Assembly (NCBI RefSeq): GCF_021010565.1
Contig: NZ_JAJNAY010000002.1
Coordinates: 372,001 to 436,000 of the forward strand
Origin: Chryseobacterium turcicum
GTDB taxonomy: Bacteria; Bacteroidota; Bacteroidia; Flavobacteriales; Weeksellaceae
DNA length: 64,000 nt
Direction: 5' to 3'
Positions 25,310-33,920 of the stretch are shown here, piece after piece (positions within the stretch are counted from its first letter, which is position 1; every line of letters begins with the position of its first letter). Made by a program: the position numbers and the translations under genes. The notes under the pieces were generated by a model. It made no database searches and had not been told where the DNA came from. It saw nothing but the letters and a program-made list of their open reading frames with translations.

Positions 25310-26044
25310 ATGAAAAAAATATTTTTGTATATCCTTGCAGGATCGTTGTGTTTCGCAGCTTGTAAAAAGGATGATGAAGTGGAGACTTTTGTAGAGCCCG
25401 AAGACATCAATGTAAGAAATTCTTATGACGAGCAGGCTATTCAGAAATTTATGGACAACAACTATCTAGATTCGCAGGGAAACATAAAAGCGTTCAGCAG
25501 CACAGATGCAGCTGACGACAATGAGAAAAAACTATCTCAGCTAGACCCTAAAACACTTCCTTCCGGAGTTATTTATATCAAAAGAATCGGAGCTCAGCCA
25601 GAAGATAGCAATCCCCCTGTAACGGGTGTTACCATAGAAGATTCTACGCAGATTAAAACAATGATAAGAGCGAACTATTATCTTGCTACAAACACGGACG
25701 GAAATATTTCGTTAGGAAACGGAGAACCTCTTTTAAACACCATTAACGGAAGTGGCTCTCCTGTAACCGACCCTACGTTTTATTACGTTAAAAAAATCGT
25801 TAGAACGGCTTCTGGAAAAGATAGTAATTATTACGAGATTAAAGGCCTTAAAGAAGGTTTAAAATACTTTAAAGGTTTTGAAAACTTAACCTCAGGAAAC
25901 CCTTATAATCTACAAGGAGTAATTATTGTACCGTCTAAAGCAGCTTTTGCAAGAAACGCCAATTATTACAATCTTCAGAATGCAACTTTTGTTTTTAATT
26001 TTCAAATTTACAAAGCAAATGTAAGACCTTCAGCAGATCAATAA
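25310..26044 (+). CDS. Lipoprotein with a degenerate FKBP-like C-terminal part
   Basis: 244 residues. Lipoprotein signal ending CFAAC with Cys18, then an acidic tether (KKDDEVETFVEPED). The last 70 residues (EIKGLKEGLKYFKGFENLTSG, LQGVIIVPSKAAFARNANYY, NATFVFNFQIYKA) follow the order of the C-terminal part of FKBP-type prolyl isomerases (GL..G, iPs..ayG, F.vel). Several active-site aromatics cannot be placed, so activity is doubtful. T9SS organisms carry related lipoproteins such as GldI; this may be a distant relative, but that is inference. Confidence 0.6.
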   Translation: MKKIFLYILAGSLCFAACKKDDEVETFVEPEDINVRNSYDEQAIQKFMDNNYLDSQGNIKAFSSTDAADDNEKKLSQLDPKTLPSGVIYIKRIGAQPEDSNPPVTGVTIEDSTQIKTMIRANYYLATNTDGNISLGNGEPLLNTINGSGSPVTDPTFYYVKKIVRTASGKDSNYYEIKGLKEGLKYFKGFENLTSGNPYNLQGVIIVPSKAAFARNANYYNLQNATFVFNFQIYKANVRPSADQ

Positions 26045-26062
26045 TAAATGCTAAAAAGATAA

Positions 26063-26098
26063 AAAAAGCGCTTCAAAATATTTTGAAGCGCTTTTTTA
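26063..26098. terminator. Bidirectional terminator
   Basis: AAAAAAGCGCTTCAAAAT folds onto ATTTTGAAGCGCTTTTTT: an 18 bp perfect palindrome arm with A and T runs at the ends, between two convergent genes. Confidence 0.9.
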
Positions 26099-26099
26099 T

Positions 26100-27602
26100 T
26101 TACCTTACATTTCCCAAAATATCTGGGAAATACTTATCTGAAAGATGCTCAAACTCATCACCACGCATAAACATACTGGCATCAACTTCTTCATAAGAAC
26201 TTCTTCCTGCTGCTGCTATTAGCTCATTACACGTATGCAAAGTATTTTTATGGAAATGATACACCCTCTCAGCTTTATCTGTTACATCAAGCCCTTTAAT
26301 CAACATTTTATCCTGCGTAGCCACACCCGTTGGACAATTGTTGTTATTACACCTTAACGCCTGAATACAGCCAAGAGAAAACATAAATCCTCTCGCATTA
26401 TTACAGATATCTGCTCCCATTGCAACTGCTCGAAGAATATCTAAACTTGTCAGTACTTTTCCGCTGGCAATGATTCGCAATTTATCTCTAAGATTATAGT
26501 TTCTTAATGTACGATTCACAAATATCAAAGCTGGTTCCAGCGGCATTCCTACTCCATCAGAAAATTCAGGGGGTGCAGCTCCGGTACCTCCTTCTGCGCC
26601 ATCAATGGTAATAAAATCGGGATAAATTTTCAATACATTCATTTGAACACAAATATCTTCAAACTCTTTGGTATCACCGATACACAGCTTAAAACCGACA
26701 GGCTTGCCTCCAGAAAGTTCTCTCAAATGCTGTACAAACCTCAACAATCCGGGAGCATCTGAAAAAGAAGAATGCGAAGGTGGCGAAATAATAGTCATTC
26801 CCGGTTTTACATGACGAATTTTAGCAATCTCAGGCGTATTTTTCACCCCAGGTAACACTCCACCATGGCCAGGTTTTGCTCCTTGAGATAATTTAATCTC
26901 AATCATTTTTACATTAGGAAGAGTAGAATATTTTGCGAACAATTCAGGATTAAACTTACCTTCATCATCTCTGCAACCAAAATATCCGGTTCCTATTTGC
27001 CAACATAAATCTCCTCCTTCCAAATGGTAAGGTGAGATACCTCCTTCTCCTGTATTATGATAAAAGTTTCCTTTTTTTGCTCCTTTATTTAAAGAAATCT
27101 GAGCCCTGTCACTTAATGCACCAAAACTCATCGCTGAAATATTAAATAACGAAGAATGATAAGGCTGAGTACATTGCTCACCACCTATCCAAACTCTAGG
27201 AAGCTCTTCTTGTGGAGATTTAGCATAAATAGAATGCTTAATTCCTTCATACTTTCTATGATTTACTTCTAATTGAGTTCCAAAAGGCACGGTATCGCTT
27301 ATATTTTTTGAACGCCTATACACCGCAGAACGCTGGTTTCTGGGAAATGGCTTCCCGTCTGTTTCTCTTTCAATAAAATACTGCTGCATTTCAGGCGAAA
27401 TATCTTCAAAGAAGTACCTAAAATACCCCAAAACAGGAAAATTCCTTAGAATTGCATGTTTTGTTTGGTAAGAGTTATAGACTCCCAATGCATAAATTGC
27501 TGTTAACAGCGTAGGAATCCAGTAATGTGCTTTGATTAATAATGCCACAACCCATGTAGCAGCTACCAAAACAATTCCCCAAGATAAGAACTTATCTCTC
27601 AT
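26100..27602 (-). CDS. FMN-binding glutamate synthase family protein
   Basis: 500 residues. Two hydrophobic N-terminal segments (FLSWGIVLVAATWVVALLI and WIPTLLTAIYALGVY) anchor it in the membrane. The rest is the glutamate synthase central FMN barrel: ISAMSFGALSDRAQISLNKG, NTGEGGISPYHLEGG, EIKLSQGAKPGHGGVLPG, ISPPSHSSFSD, DFITIDGAEGGTGAAPPEF and the Fe-S cysteine set in LRCNNNNCPTGVATQD. The amidotransferase domain of true GltB is missing, so it is a stand-alone ferredoxin/FMN-type oxidoreductase; the natural reaction is unclear. 56 bp downstream of mtaB. Confidence 0.88.
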   Translation of the reverse strand: MRDKFLSWGIVLVAATWVVALLIKAHYWIPTLLTAIYALGVYNSYQTKHAILRNFPVLGYFRYFFEDISPEMQQYFIERETDGKPFPRNQRSAVYRRSKNISDTVPFGTQLEVNHRKYEGIKHSIYAKSPQEELPRVWIGGEQCTQPYHSSLFNISAMSFGALSDRAQISLNKGAKKGNFYHNTGEGGISPYHLEGGDLCWQIGTGYFGCRDDEGKFNPELFAKYSTLPNVKMIEIKLSQGAKPGHGGVLPGVKNTPEIAKIRHVKPGMTIISPPSHSSFSDAPGLLRFVQHLRELSGGKPVGFKLCIGDTKEFEDICVQMNVLKIYPDFITIDGAEGGTGAAPPEFSDGVGMPLEPALIFVNRTLRNYNLRDKLRIIASGKVLTSLDILRAVAMGADICNNARGFMFSLGCIQALRCNNNNCPTGVATQDKMLIKGLDVTDKAERVYHFHKNTLHTCNELIAAAGRSSYEEVDASMFMRGDEFEHLSDKYFPDILGNVR

Positions 27603-27658
27603 AAGAATATAGATTTAAAACGTTAAAGAATAAATTTAGTGGAAATAAAGCAAATAGA

Positions 27659-29005
27659 CTATGCTTTTGCTAAAAAACTTTCGTAAGACGATAGCACAGT
27701 GACCGTGCCATCTGACAGGATTTTTTCTAAATTTAGAAATTCAATTTTATTCACTGATCCTTGGTCAAAATCTTTCTGCACTCGCACATAGTTTTCTGTG
27801 AAGCCGTACATTTTGCCATCTTTATTTTCGTGTTCCCAAAGAACGGGAAGTGTTTTACCAAGCTGAGTTTGGTAGAATGCCATTTTCTTTTTTTCAGAAA
27901 GAATTCTAAGCATTTTGTTGCGTTTTTTTCGTTCCGGAATAGGAACAACGCCAGACATGCCTACAGCTTCTGTATTTTCTCTTTCAGAATAGGTGAAAAC
28001 ATGCAAATAACTGATAGGAAGCTCATTCAGAAAGTTATATGTTTCCATGAATAGCTCTTCGGTTTCCCCAGGAAAACCAACGATTACATCAACGCCAATA
28101 GCCGCATCGGGCATTACTTCGCGAATTTTATGAACTCTATCGTTATATAATTTGGTAAGATAACGACGTTTCATTTTTTTCAACAACTCATCGCTTCCTG
28201 ATTGCAAGGGAATGTGAAAATGCGGAACAAAACTCTTGCTTTTGGAAACCAATTCGATGCTTTCATCTTTTAAAAGATTTGGCTCAATAGAAGAAATACG
28301 GATTCTTTCAATTCCTTCCACCTGATTAAGCTCAGAAATTAAATCTAAAAAAGTATGCTCGTGTCTTTTGTTTCCGAATTCACCTTTACCGTAATCACCA
28401 ATGTTTACGCCAGTTAAAACAATTTCCTTGATATCTCTTTCAGCAATTTCTTTGGCATTTTTCAGAACATTCTCGATAGTATCTGAACGAGAAATTCCTC
28501 TTGCTAAAGGAATTGTACAATAAGTACATTTATAATCACAACCGTCCTGTACTTTCAAAAAAGCTCTGGTTCGGTCTCCAATGGAATAACTTCCGATAAA
28601 GAAATCTGTTTCTTCAATTTCACAAGAGTGCACCACACCTTCGCTTTCAGACTTTTCTAAATCGTCGAGATAGCTTAAAATGTTGAATTTTTCTTTGGCT
28701 CCAAGAACCAAATCGACTCCGTTAATCTGTGAAATTTCTTCAGGTTTCAACTGAGCGTAACATCCAACAATCACCACCAAACCTTCAGGATTGGCTTTCA
28801 TGGCTCTTTTTACATGAAGTTTACATTCTCTGTCTGCATTTTCGGTAACCGAGCACGTATTGATTACATAAATATCTGCTTTATCATCAAAACTTACTTT
28901 ATCATAACCTGCATCTGTTAATTGACGGGCAATAGTAGATGTTTCCGCAAAATTTAATTTGCAGCCAAGAGTATGAAATGCGGCCGTTCTATGAAAGTGA
29001 GACAT
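27659..29005 (-). CDS. mtaB: tRNA t6A37 methylthiotransferase
   Basis: 448 residues. It adds a methylthio group to t6A37 in tRNAs reading ANN codons. The N-terminal UPF0004 domain has AAFHTLGCKLNFAETS, NTCSVTENADREC and IVVGCYAQ-like cysteines for one 4Fe-4S cluster. The radical SAM domain carries GCDYKCTYCTIPLARG (CxxxCxxC), and a C-terminal TRAM-like part follows. GCKLN rather than GCQMN points to MtaB rather than MiaB. Confidence 0.93.
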   Translation of the reverse strand: MSHFHRTAAFHTLGCKLNFAETSTIARQLTDAGYDKVSFDDKADIYVINTCSVTENADRECKLHVKRAMKANPEGLVVIVGCYAQLKPEEISQINGVDLVLGAKEKFNILSYLDDLEKSESEGVVHSCEIEETDFFIGSYSIGDRTRAFLKVQDGCDYKCTYCTIPLARGISRSDTIENVLKNAKEIAERDIKEIVLTGVNIGDYGKGEFGNKRHEHTFLDLISELNQVEGIERIRISSIEPNLLKDESIELVSKSKSFVPHFHIPLQSGSDELLKKMKRRYLTKLYNDRVHKIREVMPDAAIGVDVIVGFPGETEELFMETYNFLNELPISYLHVFTYSERENTEAVGMSGVVPIPERKKRNKMLRILSEKKKMAFYQTQLGKTLPVLWEHENKDGKMYGFTENYVRVQKDFDQGSVNKIEFLNLEKILSDGTVTVLSSYESFLAKA

Positions 29006-29071
29006 TTATTTTCCTGAATTTTCTGGGTGCAAAGGTAATCAAATTTAATATAATTTTTAAATTGATTTAGT

Positions 29072-29713
29072 CTATAGTTTATAATCGTCTCTTACTTCGG
29101 AGGTATTCACAAAACAGACAGAAGAAGAATTCTGAATTTCTACCTCATCATTTTTTTGTAAATCTCTGATGCATTGCTCTCTTATTTCCCAAATTTCATT
29201 CAGGCTATAAGGAATATTTTCATCAGAAAGCCATTTTTTAAGAAAATTTTTATGAAACGAAATTTTTTCGGTTACAATCTCATTATGCTCTATTTCCTTT
29301 TCAATCAGTAATTTATTTTTAAACTGTGAATATTTTGAGTCCGGTTTTGTAAAATCAAAATATTCATCATTAATCTTGAGATAATTGTGAGCTTCGGGAA
29401 TATAATTTAAACTAAACTTGCCTAAAGTATTTTTAATTTTAAAAGTATATTCTGCATCCATTTTAAAGATCCCAATAATAAGCTTCACATCAGACTGATG
29501 ATTTTCAAGTGCCAATTTTCTCAGTGCTGCATGTTTTGTGCTGCAAGTACCACCCAAATCATCAAAAACACATTTAATATTATTTTTATCAGTATTCCTT
29601 TTGTAAGGTAATTCTGAAACATATTTGCAGGCAGAATGAAAATCTAAAATACTTCTATTTAAAAATTCTTCGGAAATAATTTCTGTATTTTTATTTATGA
29701 TAAAATTTTTCAT
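29072..29713 (-). CDS. Transglutaminase-like cysteine hydrolase, unassigned
   Basis: 213 residues, no signal. A likely Cys-His-Asp triad is visible: Cys in DLGGTCSTKHAALRKLALEN, His in YIPEAHNYLKINDEYFDF, and Asp in the same segment (FDFT). Spacing and context fit the transglutaminase-like superfamily, which holds proteases, peptide N-glycanases and amidases. I cannot give a substrate. The start overlaps the stop of the upstream DUF1572 gene by 4 bases (ATGA type), so the two are translationally coupled. Confidence 0.6.
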   Translation of the reverse strand: MKNFIINKNTEIISEEFLNRSILDFHSACKYVSELPYKRNTDKNNIKCVFDDLGGTCSTKHAALRKLALENHQSDVKLIIGIFKMDAEYTFKIKNTLGKFSLNYIPEAHNYLKINDEYFDFTKPDSKYSQFKNKLLIEKEIEHNEIVTEKISFHKNFLKKWLSDENIPYSLNEIWEIREQCIRDLQKNDEVEIQNSSSVCFVNTSEVRDDYKL

Positions 29714-30231
29714 TTTTCAGAGAATTTATCTTTCATATCATGATTAAAGTCTGATGATTTATTTCTTGCAATAGATAGTGTTTTCCAATCTTCATTTTTC
29801 ACCATTTTAGCAATAAAAACAATCTGACCGATATGATACGGATAATGTGCCAATTGTCTGAAAACCGCGTCAATCACCGAATGCGCTTCGTTTCTGATAT
29901 AGATTGTAGAATATAAATTTTCATCATTAATTTGATTCAAAGCATCAAAAAGACATTTCCATCCTTTTTCCCAATAATCTAACACTTCTGTTTTGGTTTT
30001 AAAAGTATTTACAAATTCTTCATCACGGTTTCGCCAAGATTTTTCGCCATCTTCTGTTAAAAAATTAGTCCATCTTGAAAGCATATTTCCTGCAATATGC
30101 TTTACAATAACCGCAATTGAATTGCTCTCTTCGTTGAATTGCCAGAAAATTTGGTCATCTGAAAGCTGTTCAAATGATTTATCACCGAGCATTTTGTAGT
30201 ACTCGAAACGTTTTATAAATAAATCTTTCAT
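29710..30231 (-). CDS. DUF1572 (DinB-like) family protein
   Basis: 173 residues. Four-helix DinB/YfiT-type protein: SNSIAVIVKHIAGNMLSRW holds the first metal-binding His, and FRQLAHYPYHIGQIVFIAK holds the two others typical of the fold; WQFNEESNSIA is the DUF1572 opening. Members bind a divalent metal and some are thiol-dependent transferases, but this one is untested. Overlaps the transglutaminase-like gene downstream by 4 bases. Confidence 0.8.
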   Translation of the reverse strand: MKDLFIKRFEYYKMLGDKSFEQLSDDQIFWQFNEESNSIAVIVKHIAGNMLSRWTNFLTEDGEKSWRNRDEEFVNTFKTKTEVLDYWEKGWKCLFDALNQINDENLYSTIYIRNEAHSVIDAVFRQLAHYPYHIGQIVFIAKMVKNEDWKTLSIARNKSSDFNHDMKDKFSEK

Positions 30232-30284
30232 CCTTATAATTTAAAACCAATTTACAGTTTTTTCCGTATATAAATCTAAAGAAT

Positions 30285-30644
30285 ATGATGATTTGTAAGA
30301 TTAGTAATTTCATGAAAGATTTAAACTCACTTAATCCTGAACATCTTGAAAAGTGGTTTACAGATGAAAGCATAATATGGATTCCGCCAACTAAAGAAAT
30401 ATCGGGAAAGAATAGAATTATAGCTTTATTTAGAGCTATTTTCAGACGTTATGAAAAAATCGAGTGGCGTGTTTCTGAAATTTTCCATTTAGGAAATAAT
30501 AAATATTTTTATCAAACCTCATCTTCAGGAAATATGAATGGTAAAGGGACTTATAATAATGAAATATGTACCGTTGTACAGTTTTCAGAATGTGGAAAAA
30601 TACTTTATCTCTCAGATTATTTTAAAGATACAAAAGTGTTTTAA
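30285..30644 (+). CDS. SnoaL/NTF2-like small protein
   Basis: 119 residues (106-110 if an internal Met at residue 10 is used). The pattern is that of a SnoaL-like cone-shaped fold: an opening helix, WFTDESIIWIPPTKEISGKN, a second helix IIALFRAIFRRYEKIEW, then strands VSEIFHLGNNKYFYQTSSSG, CTVVQFSECGKILYLSDYF. These proteins act as small hydrolases or isomerases or bind ligands; the function here is unknown. Divergent from the DUF1572 gene. Confidence 0.65.
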   Translation: MMICKISNFMKDLNSLNPEHLEKWFTDESIIWIPPTKEISGKNRIIALFRAIFRRYEKIEWRVSEIFHLGNNKYFYQTSSSGNMNGKGTYNNEICTVVQFSECGKILYLSDYFKDTKVF

Positions 30645-30649
30645 TCAAT

Positions 30650-30680
30650 AAAAGCCATCTTTTGCAAGACGGCTTTTGTT
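30650..30680. terminator. Terminator between convergent genes
   Basis: AAAAGCCATCTT ttgc AAGACGGCTTTT, a 12 bp stem with one mismatch, then TG and T residues. Serves the SnoaL-like gene and probably the large secreted protein on the other strand. Confidence 0.75.
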
Positions 30681-30698
30681 GTATTTAATAATTTTTAA

Positions 30699-32792
30699 TT
30701 ATTCTCTATTTTTCAATAACACCCAACCTGAGTATTTAATCGGGGTATTTTTTTTGTCATTTTCATTCCATGATACAGAATACCAGTAATTTCCGGTAGG
30801 AACTTTCTTATTCCCTGCAGTACCATCCCATTTGTAATGATTTAGTTTATCTGCCTGGAAAATTTTGTTTCCGTATCTGTCGAAGACATTAAAAATCAAA
30901 TTCTGTTTATGCGCCAAAGCAGAATAATCTATGACATCGTTGATGCCATCTCCGTTTGGTGTGATAACATTCACAAGATTCGGAACAACAATTTCTATTT
31001 CTATTGGCTCACAATCATAAGCATCTTTTACATAGATTTTATGGTCACCTCTTTTCACATTCGCAAATACGTTAGAATCTTGCCAAACACCGCCATCTAT
31101 TGAATATCTGTAAGGAGCCTTTCCTCCATTTACATTTACCGTTACAGTCGTATTAGAAATATCAACACTTGTAATCACCGGCTGTTCTGAAGCATATACT
31201 TTTACGCTTTGCAAAGCAACACAACTACCAGTTTTTAATTTCACCCAGTAAGTTCCTACACCTACACCAGAAATAGTTTGCGTTGTAGCACCAGTACTCC
31301 ATTCGTACCCATCAAATCCTGCGCCTGCATCCAAAGTGGTTTTATCTTCTATACAAATTATTTTATCTTTTAAAACTGAAGAATACACCGGAGGAATGAC
31401 TTCTAATTTAATTTTCGCAATTCCATAACAACTATTTCCATCAATAACTTTCACATACACTACCCCATTTGGAGAAATAAAATTGGTGAAGGGTATTATT
31501 TCGTTTGTACCATTCGTAGCGTCTGTAAGAGAAGGATAATATTTTTTTGTAGTCGCCTGAGCAGTGACCGAAGCAGTTGTAAGGTCAAAAGAAGCGGTTT
31601 TAAGATTAAAATCAAATGTACAAGCTCTTAATGTAGCATCATTTACAACAACTTCAGGGTAAAAGCGCAAAGTGATTACTGCATTATCAGAGCAACCGTC
31701 TGTTGTTTGTACATGTGCATAAACAACCCCTTCAGCTGAAACATGCTGGCTCGGGTTAACAATTTGATTTATTCCTGCATTTAGGTCAGCCATGGTTAAG
31801 TAATAGGTTATCGCTACACCTCCACCACCAAAAACATTCGCAGTGGTTAAATTAAATGTACCCTGACCTTTTTTGTTATTGTTACAAGCATAAATCGTTG
31901 CATTACTAGCTGTAATATTTCCTAATTTAAATTTAAAAGCACCAATTTGTCGGCAAGAATTAAGGTTATTTGTAGGATTCGTTGGATCTTGATAATGAAT
32001 ACTATAATAATACGTCGTCGTTGTATTTACAATCAAAGGTACAGTAATAGGGCTTGCTCCCGAAAGTGCATTATTCTGTGTGGTATGATAAGTCACAACA
32101 AAATTCGGATTTCCATTTAAAATCCCGGGAGTAAGTGTCGTGAAATCAAACAAAGCAGGACTTGAACAGATAAGAACTTCACGAGGATTATTTGGGTTAG
32201 CCGCAGGAATTCCTGGTGGTAAAAACGGATTCGGTTGCAATGTTGGGTTGGTAAAAGGAGACGCCAAAGTAGCCGTTCCACCCCAAGTCAATGAAAAAGG
32301 CGCGGTTGTACTACCACCTGCTCCTACCCAGTTATCTAAATATAAATAATACGTTTCTCCCGCAATTACATCTAGATACCGACAATATGGGGTTGTAGAA
32401 CCTCCCGCAGCACTTAATAATGTACTCGTCATATTCAATCCAGTAGAAGCGCCTACTCCGATTACCGTTGCGGCATTACATCGAATAGGTGCACCTAAAT
32501 TTCCGCATGTAACATTGGGGCCATACATTGCCCAATCATAATCTGCATTGGGATTGGTGGGAACCAAATCAAAAGTAAGGGTTCCACTGGTAGCAATCGT
32601 TAATTTATACCATATTGAATTGTGTTCTCCCTCTGTGAGACAACCTCCTAATGTTTCATTTACAAGACCAATTCCTGTAGGACTATAGGTAATATTCGAA
32701 TTTCCACAAACCGCTAAAGCAGTAGCACAATCTGCCTGCGAGTAAAACGTTTGTGAAATACAAAAAAGAATAAATAGTAGAGTTTTTTTCAT
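30699..32792 (-). CDS. T9SS type B (CHU_C) surface protein
   Basis: 697 residues with a Sec signal peptide (cut after FYSQ). The N-terminal 170 residues (CATALAVCGNSNITYSPTGI, SIWYKLTIATSGTLTFDLVP, YLYLDNWVG) resemble a beta-sandwich seen in flavobacterial surface proteins. Repeated Ig/SprB-like beta segments with Cys pairs follow. The last 90 residues (VNVITPNGDGINDVI, FNVFDRYGNKIFQADKLNHY, VPTGNYWYSVSW, GWVLLKNRE) are the gliding-motility-associated C-terminal domain used by T9SS as type B export signal. Likely secreted or surface-bound. It depends on the GldKLMN machine encoded in this window. Confidence 0.9.
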   Translation of the reverse strand: MKKTLLFILFCISQTFYSQADCATALAVCGNSNITYSPTGIGLVNETLGGCLTEGEHNSIWYKLTIATSGTLTFDLVPTNPNADYDWAMYGPNVTCGNLGAPIRCNAATVIGVGASTGLNMTSTLLSAAGGSTTPYCRYLDVIAGETYYLYLDNWVGAGGSTTAPFSLTWGGTATLASPFTNPTLQPNPFLPPGIPAANPNNPREVLICSSPALFDFTTLTPGILNGNPNFVVTYHTTQNNALSGASPITVPLIVNTTTTYYYSIHYQDPTNPTNNLNSCRQIGAFKFKLGNITASNATIYACNNNKKGQGTFNLTTANVFGGGGVAITYYLTMADLNAGINQIVNPSQHVSAEGVVYAHVQTTDGCSDNAVITLRFYPEVVVNDATLRACTFDFNLKTASFDLTTASVTAQATTKKYYPSLTDATNGTNEIIPFTNFISPNGVVYVKVIDGNSCYGIAKIKLEVIPPVYSSVLKDKIICIEDKTTLDAGAGFDGYEWSTGATTQTISGVGVGTYWVKLKTGSCVALQSVKVYASEQPVITSVDISNTTVTVNVNGGKAPYRYSIDGGVWQDSNVFANVKRGDHKIYVKDAYDCEPIEIEIVVPNLVNVITPNGDGINDVIDYSALAHKQNLIFNVFDRYGNKIFQADKLNHYKWDGTAGNKKVPTGNYWYSVSWNENDKKNTPIKYSGWVLLKNRE

Positions 32793-32924
32793 GTCTTATT
32801 TGATTATTAGTTAAAGTATACCAAATGTACTCAAATTTAATTAATATCACCAAATATTGACAAAAAGTAAATTTTAACCAATATAATCGATATAAACTTG
32901 TATTATTTACATTGATTTTAAAGA

Positions 32925-33752
32925 CTATTTGATATTAGTCATATTACCACAAAGGTTGTCGAGATGGAAAATTTTATGGAAAGGGCTTTTCACATGATGT
33001 AAATGTTCTTTGTCTTGAATAAAAGTATATCGTGATGCAATAGAATTCATATCCGAAACAATCACCAGCCAACATTCATCTACAGAAGTGTCATAATAAG
33101 GGAATTTTTCGTTCTTTTTTTCGATGAGCTCAATGATTTTTTCAGAACACAACTCATCAAAAAGGCTCATATTGTATTCATAGGTGATAAAAACATTTCT
33201 GCGATGAGAAGATTTTCTTATATTTTTTACACAACCAATCGGTTTACCTTTTTTAATGCTTTTATAAATATTTAAAATAATTTCCTCCTGATTTTCGAGA
33301 GAATCAAATTTAATATTTGAATGAAATTCTAAAAAATAAACACCACGATATTTCGTAGTGTCTTCTTGTTCTAGGACTATTTCTGCCTGACGGAAAATTT
33401 TATTTAAGTTACTCTCCATCTTTTTCATTTCAAGATGATTGATTACTTCGGTTAATTCTATTCCGATTTTTTTTTCGTTAAGTGTGGCGATAAAGTCTGG
33501 GCTTTCGCAGGTGAGATCATCAAAGGTAACTTCAGGAAAATGATGCATAAAAGAATTAAGCAATAAGATTTCTGCTTTTTTCTTGTATTTTTCGCGGTCA
33601 TGAAGTTTTGATTCATCAATCTTTTGGTGATATTTTTCTATCGGCTTTTTTTTCAAATGTCGATTGAGGTAATACAGGCTGAGATTTTTTATTAAATCTT
33701 CATCAGAAAATGGTCTTTTCATGTGTGGTCTTTTAAAAGTTAATAATGACAC
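32925..33752 (-). CDS. Unknown protein, possible PD-(D/E)XK nuclease fold
   Basis: 275 residues, highly charged, no signal or membrane segment. Residues about 80-110 read ESPDFIATLNEKKIGIELTEV. This fits the PD...(E)xT/K core of restriction-endonuclease-like folds, with an Asp, then an Ile/Gly strand and Glu 12-14 residues later. The rest (EECWLVIVSD-like strand, SPFHKIFHLD) does not match a named family. A second candidate start is M11. It stands alone with AT-rich flanks, between a T9SS cargo gene and the phosphorylase gene. Function not established. Confidence 0.5.
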   Translation of the reverse strand: MSLLTFKRPHMKRPFSDEDLIKNLSLYYLNRHLKKKPIEKYHQKIDESKLHDREKYKKKAEILLLNSFMHHFPEVTFDDLTCESPDFIATLNEKKIGIELTEVINHLEMKKMESNLNKIFRQAEIVLEQEDTTKYRGVYFLEFHSNIKFDSLENQEEIILNIYKSIKKGKPIGCVKNIRKSSHRRNVFITYEYNMSLFDELCSEKIIELIEKKNEKFPYYDTSVDECWLVIVSDMNSIASRYTFIQDKEHLHHVKSPFHKIFHLDNLCGNMTNIK

Positions 33753-33920
33753 ATGGTTTTCACGTTTTAGACTGAAAGTTTTTGATAATCAAAAATTTAC
33801 ACTTAAAGGTAATTAAAAATAAGATTCAACAGCCTCTTTTTAAATAATTTATCATATTATTAATGTAAAGTTTATTTCCTTAATTATATATTTACTTTTT
33901 CTAACACAAACAATGATTTT

